This document shows positions 1 to 11,370 of a DNA stretch of 64,000 nucleotides, in pieces. The notes under the pieces are model-generated. The model saw nothing but the letters and a program-made list of their open reading frames with translations, did not search any database and was not told where the DNA came from. Each line of letters starts with the position of its first letter. The first letter of the stretch is position 1. The stretch comes from Pseudocercospora fijiensis CIRAD86 (lineage: Eukaryota > Ascomycota > Dothideomycetes > Mycosphaerellales > Mycosphaerellaceae), in assembly GCF_000340215.1 (NCBI RefSeq), contig NW_006921537.1:2589538-2653537 (forward strand). Reading direction: 5' to 3'. The translations under genes were made by a program, and so were the position numbers.

Positions 1-204
1 AAAGGAGCGGATTCTGTTTCTTACACGACGGCAGTGCTGACTCAGTTCCACCAGCCCTAGGTAAAGGAGAATTTTGTAACCTAACGGCATTACGCTAGGT
101 TGCATACGTCGGAGTAATGCATAGCGAGAATAACAAAGGTATAGTTATAGGATACTCCGAGAGTAAGTAAGGCGACTCGGTTATCCTCCCGCGATGCTCT
201 TACC
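1..204. other. Unassigned left edge
   Basis: I see no gene here. The first ~120 bases keep ordinary CA and TG dinucleotides, unlike most of the window, so this edge is less RIP-mutated. The CA/TG-poor composition starts at about 130. It could be the end of an unmutated neighbour or a segment below the repeat-length threshold for RIP. Confidence 0.4.
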
Positions 205-600
205 GCCTTTAACCTAGCTATAATCTGGCTCTGCAGTATAATAGCGGCGCCGCGTAGTAGATAGGGTTTAGGTTCTTATTCTGCTAGAGGCCCGCGATAG
301 CTATAGCCGTAGTTCGTGTCTCGAGCTTAACTTTACCTACGCCTTTGCCCTAGCTATAATCTTGCTCTATAGTATAATAGCGGCGCCGAGTAGTAGATAG
401 GGTTTAGCTTCTTGTTTTGCTAGAGGCCCGCGATAGCCGTAGCCGTAGCGTCCTCCTCGCGATGCTCCTTATCGCCGGCGTAGTTCTTATTTCGAGCTTA
501 ACCTTGTCTACGCCTTTGCCCTAACTATAGTCTAGCTCCGTACGTATAATAGTAGCGCTATGTAGTAAATAGTGTCGTAGCGCCGAGTATAGTTCTAGCT
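205..600. repeat. Degenerate tandem repeat, three units
   Basis: Three direct, diverged copies of a unit start near 213, 349 and 520. Each begins with a CCTAGCTATA-like string followed by GCTC and TATAATAGCGGCGCC or a close variant. The second spacing (about 171 bp) is longer than the first (about 136 bp), because the second unit carries an extra piece rich in CGCGATGCTC that resembles 190-200. The units also share an AGCTTAAC...CTACGCCTTTGCC block near 325 and 495. No clear frame is maintained across units. It may be a subterminal repeat of the element that contains the helicase gene, but that is inference. Confidence 0.6.
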
Positions 601-732
601 AGCGCGCTAGTTACTAATCGCTCTAGCTGCGGTTGCAGGGTTGTTTAACCGATCGCCTATACTACGTAACCTAGTCGACTATGTTCGATTTCCTAGCCTA
701 GGGTCTATACTATATATATTCTACTTAATACT

Positions 733-1050
733 AGAACGATAGGGAACTTCGATAATATAGATTAGGTAAAGGACAGTTAAGAATCGCAGTACGCGGTTAA
801 GTCGTTAGCACTTAATCGAGTCGACAAACATAGTAGCTAGTTAGCCTTTCCTAACGTAGAGAACCCGGTTAGACAGATTAAACGAAGTATTCGAATCTCG
901 GGTAGGGCAGCGCTATATATCCGCAAGAATAGACCGCCGCTATTTATACGATAGAAGACGAATAAAGAACTATAAGACGAGGTAGAGCGGTTAGTACTAG
1001 AGTTAGAGCAATTGCGTAAAAAGGTTGCGTTTCTATTACGAAAACAATAG
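733..1050 (+). pseudogene. Unrecognised coding relic
   Basis: One plus-strand frame reads almost open for about 105 codons, with stops only at codons that RIP can create. It contains a basic stretch (ENPVRQIKRSIRISGRAA) and then a short heptad-like segment (DEVERLVLELEQLRKKV) that would form a coiled coil. The frame ends before a natural TAG at 1050. I do not recognise the family. The antisense frame over the same bases is also open, as is common in RIP-altered DNA, so coding on this strand rests only on residue character. Confidence 0.3.
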
Positions 1051-1508
1051 GCATATAATAACATTATACTCGATACGCAAAGAAGGTAGTAACGGAATAT
1101 AGGGAAACATGCTATACGGATATATAGTAAGAGGGGATAGGAAGGGTAGGGCGGTAGGTTAGGTAGCTTCCTAATACGTCGGTTTGCCGATTAGCAACCT
1201 AAGCCGGACTAAGTCGGATAGCTAGTCGGTTGTCGAGTCGCATCGCTAATTTAAAGGGCAGAGCGGTAGTCTAGGTCGCTTCCTAATATATAGGCTTGCC
1301 GACTCGTACCCTAAGTCGGTTATCGAGTCGTATCGCTAATTTGTACCTATAGCAGTAGTTATTAATATTAGGCGCGGATAAACACAAAGTTAGGCTTGCT
1401 TTGCTTGTGTTAACATTTTATAGCGTATCTGCTATATCGACGTCGACTCTATATACTACTTCCCCCGCTCGTAATACTAGCGCCGACGTACGCTATAGCT
1501 ATATCCTA

Positions 1509-4500
1509 TTATGCTTTACCCTTTTTCCTCTTTTTTTCCTTCTCGAAGCCGAGCGATTGTTGTATATCCTAAGCTCGTACCTGTCTGCTTGTAACCTATA
1601 CTACCTATATAATTACAACCGATACTATTACAAATCGGTACGACTCCGTAAAATCTGCCCTCTAAACGCCGGCCGCGCGAGATACTCTTCTACCTATTTG
1701 AATGTTAGCCTCCGGAGTCTAGTAATTGTCGATAATAATAACGGTATCCGTAGGGGGGAGGTTTATACTAGTTGTAATCTAGCTTATATATGCTACTATA
1801 AGCTACTTCTCGTCGCTATATCTATTTACCTTGTTCCTCGTAGATACGAACTCTTTAACAAGGTCGGCCCTAGTAGTATCGGTCTAGCTACTCTAAGTAT
1901 CGATAAGGATTCTGTATGCTATATTGCTAGTGCTTAGGATATTATCGTAATATTCGGAGTCTTTTTTCTATATAGCTAGCTACTAAAGATACTACAAAAA
2001 TGTTAGTCTTGTATACTTAGTAGATAGGGGGGCAGATAGATACGTACTAAGTCTAAAACGAAGACATTCTACGGCTTAAAGCTAGCTAGCACAATCTTAC
2101 TTCTATGCCCGTACTAGCGCTACTTGCTACGCTTAATTCGGATTATATACCGTAGCGACACTATAACCGGCTCGTTATATAGTGTTAGCATATAGTCCTA
2201 GAGGTAGGGATCCGATAAACCGTAGTCGCGTATCCTAGGAAGCATGTTTTTAATGTCCTATAGTATAAAAGTACTAAGTTCCTTAATTAAGTCCGTATCG
2301 CCCCCTCGTAGTACGAGAAGCAGCGATAGAAACACAGTAAAAACCCGCATTATCTTAGATACGTATATAAATTTAGTATCTTCCGCTACCTTCTATTCTT
2401 CGACCTACTCGCTTAGTGCTAGATCTTCTATAGATTTAAATTGCAAGCCGATATTAAAATAGGAATGTAGTAGACAATCGATAGCTAGTACGCGCGGAGC
2501 ATTAGGTATAGGTTGCTATATTAGCGTCTTCTTAAGGCGAACTATTTTCGTTAGTAACTAAGGGCGAAACTTGTCTAGCGCCCGAGTATCTTTATCCGTA
2601 ATACTTAGTTCTATTCGACCTACTATCGCGTTAGAGTATTCGGATTGTAAGTACTTAGAAACCTAATTGCTAATATGCCTAGCTAAGTCGGAGATATTAC
2701 TATTGTCGCTAAACTAGAAGTTACGTTCTATATCGCGCGTCTCTTTAGTCGATAGCGATTAGTCGACGAAATTAAACCGTACTATAGAAGGCGACCAAAC
2801 AGGGCAGAGGTACCCCTTTATATCGTAGGTATTAACGTGTCTCTATACCGAGGCAGTTGCGATAATAGCCAAATTAGATAGTTTGCTAAAGGGGGTACTA
2901 CTTAGGCCGAGAACGAAAGGATAGCCTATAAAACTAGCGACGGCAGTCTACTCTTTAGCGCTATATATCTTAGTAATATAAAACTCGTCGACGATAACAG
3001 TCGTAGCTAGTATACGAAGTAGCGGCGGTTTCGAATCAGATTTCTCCGACTGTATCTAGGACTTCTATTTCTTAGCTCGTTCGTACGTTATAAAATCCAG
3101 TACGTTAGATATTACAGTCGAGGTAGTAAGGACGATCCATTTATAGTACTATAAATAAGGGGGTACTTCTATATCCTCGTATTTAAGTAATAAGCGCACC
3201 GGGACGCCTTTTTTAAACTACTACTTATCTACAACCTTTGTACCGAACACCTGTTCTAGTTCTAGCCGAGTCGGGAGCGCTATATAATCGAGATAAAGAA
3301 CGTCCTCGATATATACGACCTAGTTATAGTTCTATAGACTAGCTCTATTACGTCTCTTATCTTTCGTTAGCTTACTAGAGTCTTTTATAAGACATACGAA
3401 CATAGCTCCGGGTAGTATAAAGTTGTCGATCTTATATATCTAGTTTTCGGCTAGCTACTTCGGAATATAGACAACGTAAACGCTAGGGCGGATAACCGGC
3501 TTTATACCGCTAGCTAATACCTACGGATCGAACGCAATTTTCTTATTTAGCCGAAGTCCTAGGTTAACCGACGAATTGGATAGCCGAAAGGGATAGGCGT
3601 TAGCAGTTAATAGCCCGTTATTACTCTATACCCTCTACTATATCGAGGTTATAGCGACGTACCCTAACGCATATACCGTCTTGCCTATACCTACGTCTAT
3701 ACCGCCGATATAGAAGTCCGCGCTAGCAACGGAAGCTAGAAGCGTCTAGGTAATTGTATAGAATTAGTAAGACTTTAACGGACGAGTCGATCTCTAATTA
3801 GGCGGAATAACGCCTATACGCGGCGAAGTCTAAGAGGGATCGAGCAGTCTAAAATCGTATATTAACTTAAAGTTCTTAGCGTCGAGATAGGAGTATATAT
3901 TACTAGACAACTGCTTCTCGACGTCGGTTTCTATATCTGAATCTATCGACTAGCTAGGTATCGCCGACGAGATCTAATCGACAAAATCTACTAACGTCTA
4001 GATCGGTAGAGGGTCGGCTTAGACTTCTACTTGCGTACCCGGTAGTCGTACGGCGAGTTTAGGCTTATTCGGATCTAGTAGCGATACGATCTAACTCGGT
4101 AACGACTCGATCTATTTCTAGCGAATTCGATCTCGCTTCGAGTCGATTATATCTCCGACCTTCTTACTATTAGCATTATCGGCTTTGCTCGGATTAATTT
4201 TTCTATTATCCTTAGCATTATTACTAGCATTTGTCTACGCCGGAGGTTGTACTAGGGATAGTGCTAGTCTATTTAAAGCGTGCTATATCTTAGGTAGAGC
4301 AGAAGCAATATAGGTCTTTACCGTATACTCTATCGCATCGGGCTATACGGAACGGACGGCCGTTCGAACCGAATCGTCGAGGGCGACTAGAAGTAAAGCA
4401 GTGTTCCTATTATAACCGTTGTCGCGGAGTACCTCCTTAACTGCCTTATCGACAGCCTACTAAATCGCTATTATATCCGCGGCGACGTCGGCTATAGCTT

Positions 4501-5854
4501 TTCGCGCGGCTACCTACCGAGCTACCTCCTACTCTTTATATATCCTCCGGAATCTATCCGCAATAAGCTATTTATAGCGCTCGCGATCGGCGCGATCCTT
4601 ACGAGCGAGTCGGTCGTCCTTAGCTTGCTTAATAGCCGATTTCGTAGGCGACTACGGACCCTAACCGACATTGATTTCGGTAGGATTACCGGCTATAGAA
4701 GCACCGTGCTAAGCTAGGTCGATAGTTCTAGAAGCCTTAAGTAGGGACGGTCGACGATATATAGAAGGTATCCTAGTATAGTCTGTTATATTTTTACCGA
4801 CGAGGAAATCGAGTCTAGTAGAAATCCTAGTATCTAAGCTGTTATATATCTCTATAGCTAGGGAGTAGAATATCGGATTAGTCTTGTATTTAGAAAGACC
4901 TTTAGGGCCGCGAGCTAGATCGATTACTACGAAGAATTCGTACTTCTACTATTCGGGCAATAGTAATAACTCTCGTACGAGCTAGAGCCGCAACAAATCC
5001 TTTGCACTAATATTATTAGAAGTCTTCGATTGTAGGATAGACTAATTCAGGCTAAACACGTCGTAGTCTACCGTTAAAGGTAACCGCTAGTCGACAATAC
5101 TAAACTACAACGTAATCTTAGCCCGGTCCGGCTTAATAGGGCGTAGCGCGTCGGACATTACTAGATTAGTATCCTTGCTACCGTGCGAATCTCCTAGCGT
5201 TATTCTCTTAAATACCCGACCGGCTCTACTAGTCTTACTAGCAGAGGCAGAACTTGCTCTACGCTTAGGTATAGAGGGCGTAGTTTGTCGGGATCTATTA
5301 GTCTCGCTCTCGGACACGTCTTCCTCTTTAGTATTATTACCGGCCGGCGGGGTAAACTTGTCCCTTATAACCTTCTATACAAGGCGGCATACTAAGTAGA
5401 CTATAGACCTCTAAATTTCATTATTCGGACTATTTGTATTGTCCTACGGAAGCATTCCCCTAACGTACTACTTCGGAGCCTATTTAGGATCTTTAAAGTA
5501 CTATTCGGGTATTAATAGCGTACGTCTAGGTTTAGTAGGATAGTTAAGGTTGCTAGCAATAGCGTATACTATAGCTTTCTCCTCCTTATAATGCCCCTTA
5601 ACGGGCTAGCGACTCTACTTCCCCTTTAACTAGTTAAATAAAAAATATTTCTCTAGATACGGAAGGAGCCTTTTTATTGCTAACGTAAGAAGAGGCTTGT
5701 CGATGCTACACAGGTTTAGTATAACATATTTAGGGACGTCTTTGCCGCTATTTAAGGCTTTAATTAGTAGCTCGTTGTCCTTTAGCTAGTCCTCGACATT
5801 CGTAGAGACTACTATCTCGGTAAAGGTAGTAGGCGACGAGTTTATAACTAGTAT
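1509..5854 (-). pseudogene. SF2/SNF2-type helicase, RIP-inactivated
   Basis: This is a large ATP-dependent helicase or translocase of superfamily 2, most like fungal SNF2-type proteins (about 1,440 codons). Read on the minus strand, the frame is long and collinear, with in-frame TAG/TAA that look RIP-made. A probable start is ATA (from ATG) at 5852-5854, in a leader reading LVINSSPTTFTEIVV. A Ser/Lys-rich low-complexity part lies near 5110-5330. Walker A reads GGIDVGIGKT near 3675-3710. The DEAH-like box reads IVDEFYITK near 2980-3000, and motif III-like LSSTPF lies just beyond it. The C-terminal helicase lobe near 1690-1930 shows DTTRADLVKEF, then DTVIIIDNY, then the arginine-finger motif QIGRRVSR. 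The frame changes by one between about 1940 and 2230, near an A6 run, so there is at least one indel. Its role is unknown; it could belong to a mobile element or be a duplicated host gene. Confidence 0.75.
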
Positions 5855-6787
5855 ATAGTATTAGTATATAACAGGTTATACTAATTAGTAATACTTATAT
5901 AACAGAGGTTAGGGACTATAGATCGACAACAACGTACACTATCCGAGAGTAGTAGATAAACTAATAGAGTTAGTAAAATTCGCTATACGTTAGGGTTAGC
6001 GGAGGTAAGAATAGGAGCGGAGAGCTGCTTATACCCGCCGACCCTAACGCGAGCCGTTAGAGTTGCGTTATATAACGAGTGTCTGTATATACTAGCTTAA
6101 CGCTAGTCGAGCACAACGGCTAAGTTACATAGTACGGCCTATATACGAGTTAGAATAGGGCATTAGCGAAGGAAATAATATACTATACGTACGATAGGGA
6201 GGGTAAGGGGGTGCATATATATAGAATAGGTATATTAGTGCGAGTTAATAGTAAATGTTAAAGAAGGCAGTAATAAGGAAAGGTGACGACCTTAAATGCC
6301 TGCCTTATAACCGGGTCGGTTAGCGAGTCGGGCCTAACTAGCTAATAAATCGACGAAGTAAGGCATCTAGCGCTTAAGCATATAATAGTTTAGTTACGTA
6401 ACTAGTAACCGAAGTAATAAGGCTACAGATAATCGTTGTAGTATAAACCCCTATACGATAGACGGTTCTAGATATAGGACTAATAAGTCGCAGTAAACAT
6501 AGTACTACGTAACAAGTAATCGAAAGTTAGTAATATAAATATAAGCCTATCTATAGCAGAGTTACGACTGCGATCGCCGGCGCGAGACGCGAGTGCTTAT
6601 AAGCTACGCAATGCAGCTAAATTAACCGATTTATGTCCTTATAGTAACTAACAATTATTATACGATAGCGGGTAGACTAGACCCGCTATAGTACGAGGGT
6701 ATAGGCTAGTAAGGCGGTTAGTCTTAGGACCCGAGAGTAGGGCATACAGATAGTTCGAGCTAACGATTAAGATAGTATGTTTTCTAT
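5855..6787. other. Divergent intergenic region
   Basis: This ~930-bp gap lies between the start of the minus-strand helicase relic and the start of the plus-strand coding relic, which places any promoters of both here. I see no convincing ORF, TATA box or repeat that survives the RIP-altered composition. The head-to-head layout suggests a shared bidirectional promoter, by position only. Confidence 0.4.
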
Positions 6788-8000
6788 AGATGCTACTAAC
6801 TCTATCGGCGGCGAAAAGGCATATGTTTAGCTACAACGAGTAGCAAACAAAGGCATGAAACGATCGAAATATTCTATAGATCGTATACTAGAGTAGTAGT
6901 CTAAGTAGGAGGCCGAATAAACGACTGTATATAAATCCGCGGCAACACAATATACTAGGCGTAAGGTTAAGAAGCGAGATAATAGATAACGTAATTTGCC
7001 GAACCCGCTGCCGAAGTTAGTAATAGAGGATATAGAAGTTGCCTAGTAGGCTTAGTACCCGATTCGATACCGAATTAGGGCCCGAGTCGGTATTAGCAAA
7101 CCCCGCGACTAGAGTAGTTCTAGTTTCTACTACCAACTAACGTCGACTTTCTACTATACTATATATACAACTACCGCCTTCGAGAATGCTACGTACTTAA
7201 CTACCTCGCGATTAATATTTAATAGGCGGTATTACCCGCGGCCTTAGCCTATCGCCGTCGATATACTACGCATTTTACGCTAGCGTCGAGAGGTCAATTT
7301 AGGAGTCTAGTTAGATTAGTAGCACGTTCCGATTACTGTTATTACCGGAACGCCGAAGGACGTAAGGTTACCTATACGACCTAGTATTAACAGACGAGAA
7401 ATACGAAGAAGAGTTCCCTAAGGTAGTAAAGCAGATCCGTACGGTAGAGGGACAGACTACGTTTAGGTGCCTAGTATACAAGATTTATTCTAATTATCGC
7501 CGACGGACGAGACGAAAAACGGTGCGCGTAACAACGCGTAGAGTCGGCGATACTAGCGATTGCGCGGAAATTGCTATATCTACGGATACTAGACTAGCGA
7601 CACTAGAAGGATCTAGAGCGGTACCGCCGTACCGCATACTAAATAATGTATAGTAGAGCATAGTTATAGTACAAGAGCAGAACGGGAAGGTAAAACCTAT
7701 ATATCGACTATATAAACTCGATTATCGCTAGCCTGTAGTTAGAGGCCGCGCGTTAGTAGGAGTCGATAATATAGACCTCGAACGATTAGTTAAGATACTG
7801 CGGGTAGATTGTAGTTTCGAAGCCGGCGTCGACGCCTTATATTAGATAAGCGACTAACATAGACACGTTCGAATTAATAACGAGCGATAGTAGAGGGCTA
7901 GTCTATCCGACATATTAGGCAGAGGCCTATAGCTGCGATTTGCAATCTATAGGCAAATTAAGGAGGCAGAACAAGCGTAAATATAAACGCAGAAAAGCAA
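6788..8000 (+). pseudogene. Unrecognised coding relic, divergent from helicase
   Basis: A plus-strand frame starts at an ATA (ATG before RIP) at 6788 and reads MDATNSIGGEKAYVQLQ, then a basic region with RRKVKKRDNRQR, and continues largely open to about 7550. From about 7270 a second frame is equally open and carries on to about 7980 (for example KPIYRLYKLDYR and DILGRGLQLRFAIYRQIKEA). Either a frameshift or a spliced intron joins the two, or only one is real. I cannot assign a family. The head-to-head position relative to the helicase suggests it belongs to the same unit. RIP removes CA/TG-containing codons on both strands and leaves spurious open frames, so confidence is limited. Confidence 0.4.
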
Positions 8001-8826
8001 GATAAATAATTAATTTCACTAAGTCCGATATAGAAGTCCTACTCTAACAGTAATAGGCACTAATCTATTTATTAAACGGAAGGCAAGATGCCCCGACTAC
8101 GATAAGCACTACGCTTTAATCTTAGACATATACTAATATATAGTAAGCATATTACGTATAGCAGTCTTAAGCGCCGCGATCTCTTCCTTTATCTATTTAA
8201 TCTCGGCCTATATTTAAGCACCCTAATCGCGCTATAGCGATAGCGGACTCGGGGTAGCGCGATAGTTAAGGAAAGGCTAAATCGGCTGCGACTAGCAGTC
8301 GTCGTGCTAGGGTAGATTGTATACCTCTAGCTAATCTAGTTAGAATTGTATCTGTCGAGTATAGGGCCTCTACGGTATTATTAACCTCGAATTGGCTAAA
8401 TACGCCGATAGAGATAGTTCTAACTAACCCGTAATACTGCGAGGCGGCTTCGAAGATATGTATTCGACCTAGCGGATTAGCTAACGCCGATTAATTTACC
8501 GATAAAGAATATATATCTATATATACCGTAGTAGCGACCGAGCGAGGAATAAATAGTCTAAATGCGCCGATTGCTTTAGTGCAATGTCGATAGTGTTGCT
8601 ATATGCCGTCGGCATAGACTACAATAATTACCGCTAGACTAATAATAGCGCTAGATTAATAGTTCCCGAATCCGACTCGCGACCGAATCGGGCTAGCGTC
8701 GACAAGGTACGAAAATAGCAAACAGTCTATAGGCTACGATTATGCTTTAGCGTTAGCGGGGCATATCCGATAGGACTAATAAGCGATTATAGACGGCGAC
8801 TCGGGCAGTCTATATAGGAGCAGAAG
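8001..8826. other. Degenerate sequence between two coding relics
   Basis: Short open stretches exist in more than one frame (for example, leucine-rich segments near 8120-8350), but none is clearly preferred and I cannot anchor a start, a motif or a splice site. It may hold introns or the C-terminus of the upstream relic. Confidence 0.3.
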
Positions 8827-10913
8827 ATGAAACCGCAATTTAATGCCCCCCTTTTCGTAGGGTAAACAAGCACGAAGACGCGTATAGTCTAATATATACT
8901 ACGTTAGATTCGCAACAATACTACTACTCGTTATAGTACACTTAGGATAGGTCGCAACTACGAAGAAGATAAATATAGAACTAAGTCGTTATCTAACTCG
9001 ATAGAGTCGGATAGGGATACTAGATTCGAAGAAGAAAACAGGGAGGATACTCGTTTATATATAGCGACTAGTATTAGATCGAAATTTATAAAGGTAACGT
9101 ATACTAGAGCACGGTAATAGAGGACTAACGTAACTAGTATAAGGGCAAGAATAGCAAAGATCCGGTAAGGCTAAAACGGAAGTACGGCGACGATAGGGCG
9201 GATTAGAGCGACGATGTAAAGCTATTAAAACGACGTAAGAAGCGAGATAAAGGCTTAACGACTTCTAGTAAAGAACGTTTGAATCGAAAGAAGGGCTTAC
9301 TCGAAGCAAGGGAGCAAATCTTATATAACGAGACGCGTCGTAAACTATTCGCTATTACGTTAACTAGGGCCCGAGGATGTAAGACGATATTTCCTACTAT
9401 CTAAACCCTAGTATAGGTAGACGAAACAATTAAGGAGGTATATAGTAAAAACTACGATCGATTACTAGCTTTACGTACAATAGTACTATAGCCGGGTAGC
9501 TATATACCGTCGAGAGACGTAGTCTAAGCAGTCGGTAGAGATCCCGATATAATAGTATCGAGACTAATATTAGAATAGTTGCGAGAAGCTATACGAAAGG
9601 AGCGAGGCTATATTAATACCTATATCCGATTAACCTTAACAAACCAAGCACCGATCGCAATAACCGACACTCTAAAAAGGATAGCATACGCTAAGAGGAT
9701 ACTCGATAACTAAATCTTCGAGTGCTACGACGAGAAACTAGTAAGACCCTCTCTAAAATAGTATAGTTACTAGATAATAGCTAACGGTCGATATATACTA
9801 CGCGCTACCTTAGTAAGCTTATATATAAATGTCTAGCGGGTGTACTACTCCGATAGGATCGGCGAGGCTAGAAGACATATATCAAACAGTACTACTATAA
9901 AGTCACCCCTTTTATAATATTGTCTACCGCTACGGTACTCGGTAGAATACTAACCGGATAGTCGATAGAGTCGCATTTAACTAAAGTTAGAGGTAAAGCG
10001 ATCTAACTAGCCCTAAATTACAAGTTAATGCACTAGCCGTTCCTAGATCGGATAACTACGTAGAATGCGACGGATTAAGCTACTCGTAACCTTCGGTTAT
10101 CGAAAGCGTAGAAGATATACGCACGGTATATAGGTAGAGTATAGGATACCCCTAAATTATTAATAAATAACTTCGAGAGCGTACGTAACGACATCGATGC
10201 ACTTATAGCAATCGACGTCGTTTTAGATTCTAACGATAAAGGCGGATCGATCGAGCGCTATAGTAAGAGTAGTCTGCGAGCGCCGTGTTTCTCTTACCTA
10301 CTAATATAATCGACAGGTCCTAAAGCGTCTACCGGGCAATAATTAAGTAAACAACTTAAAGCCGGCGATAATGCGATAGATAGGTTAGCGGAGGCGGAGG
10401 CCCTACCTAAGAAAAACGATATTAGACTACCTATACTATAGAGCAGTTTCTAAGCGATAGATTAGGAGCCGACAGGGACTGCTAATCCGTTTGCTTCGGT
10501 ACGGGGAGGCAACGGCACAAGTGCAACCGAGACAATAGAATATAATAGAACCGAAGACAATTAATACTAAAGGTATAGATATACCGCGGTAATAGTAACA
10601 GGGAAGGATTACGCGCTAATTACTATAAGAATAGCAGGTATTCCGACTAGTCTTATATAATAGACAAGACTTTATTCGCGGCGGTAAGTAATCGCGTTAG
10701 GGATATATTAGGGCTAGAAGAGGGGGAGTAGATATAGTAGGCGGATATAGAGGCGGACGGCGGCAAAGTTAAGGAGATAGCATTTAACGAAGAGACGTAG
10801 GATCGAAGAATTAGGAGATATATAGTAAAAGAGAAGAAGAAGTCGAAAGGAAACAAACGAAAGAAGGTAGAGGTATATCGCTTTAATATAGCCGTAGAGG
10901 ACGAATAGAATAC
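8827..10913 (+). pseudogene. Unrecognised large coding relic
   Basis: The frame opens at a surviving ATG (8827, MKPQFNAPLF) and continues to about 9290. A second frame dominates from about 9100 to 9880 and is basic (LLKRRKKRDKGL), then reads ITLTRARGCKTIFPTIQ and YSDRIGEARR. A third frame runs from about 9885 to 10660 (YYKVTPFIILSTATVL, then RLSKAQKIYARYIGRVQD). A final lysine-rich stretch ends at TAG near 10911 (KEKKKSKGNKRKKVEVYRF). The frame changes could be indels or introns. Codons fit one protein of about 650-690 residues, same strand and order throughout. I see neither a DDE, tyrosine-recombinase nor reverse transcriptase motif, so no function is proposed. Confidence 0.4.
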
Positions 10914-11224
10914 ATTCTTGTTAACCGTAATAAATAGATGCCCTATATAATATAACGAAATCTATTAACACTATACGAGTTAGTCGCTAAGTCGGTACTA
11001 ACTTAGTATACGTAGTAGACGTATACAAATGCTAGTAGTTACCCGAGTATGCGTATAAACGTTAGATGTTAGTAGAAGCAACAATCGTATAATGTACAGA
11101 TCCGATAGAAAATGTAATTCAAATGCTAGTACTAGCATATGCGACGACTCGAGCCCGACTCGATATACGAGTCGGACGGTAAAGAATAAAATTCTCACTA
11201 CGAACAGATTTGCTAGAATTTCTA

Positions 11225-11317
11225 GATCGCGACGATCCTATTAGACAAGATCTTTGACGTGCGATCCTAAGGATCCTAAGGATCCTAAGCGATCCTGTCG
11301 ATAGGATCGTCGCGATC
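11225..11317. repeat. 17-bp inverted repeat with internal GGATCCTAA repeats
   Basis: The arms 11225-11241 and 11301-11317 are perfect reverse complements (core ATCGCGACGATCCTAT). Between them lie tandem copies of GGATCCTAA (about 11261-11295). The DNA or its transcript could form a long hairpin. It sits exactly between the helicase-containing unit and the chromovirus fragment, so it may mark an element end. No matching copy was seen near the left edge of the window. Confidence 0.7.
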
Positions 11318-11370
11318 GGTAAAAAAGTTTCCGTAACGTACGCTACTACGCTAGGTACGTAGGAAGAACC

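Noticed and set aside
1401..1937. 178-codon open frame on the plus strand, the longest in the window
   Set aside because: It is the antisense of the helicase C-terminal lobe, whose motifs (DTTRADLVKEF, QIGRRVSR) are clear on the minus strand. RIP removes CA/TG and produces long spurious frames on the opposite strand.
1..11330. Starship-type or Helitron element
   Set aside because: I found no tyrosine-recombinase (DUF3435-like) frame at an edge, no Rep domain, and no CTRR-type terminus after the inverted repeat. The helicase alone is not enough.
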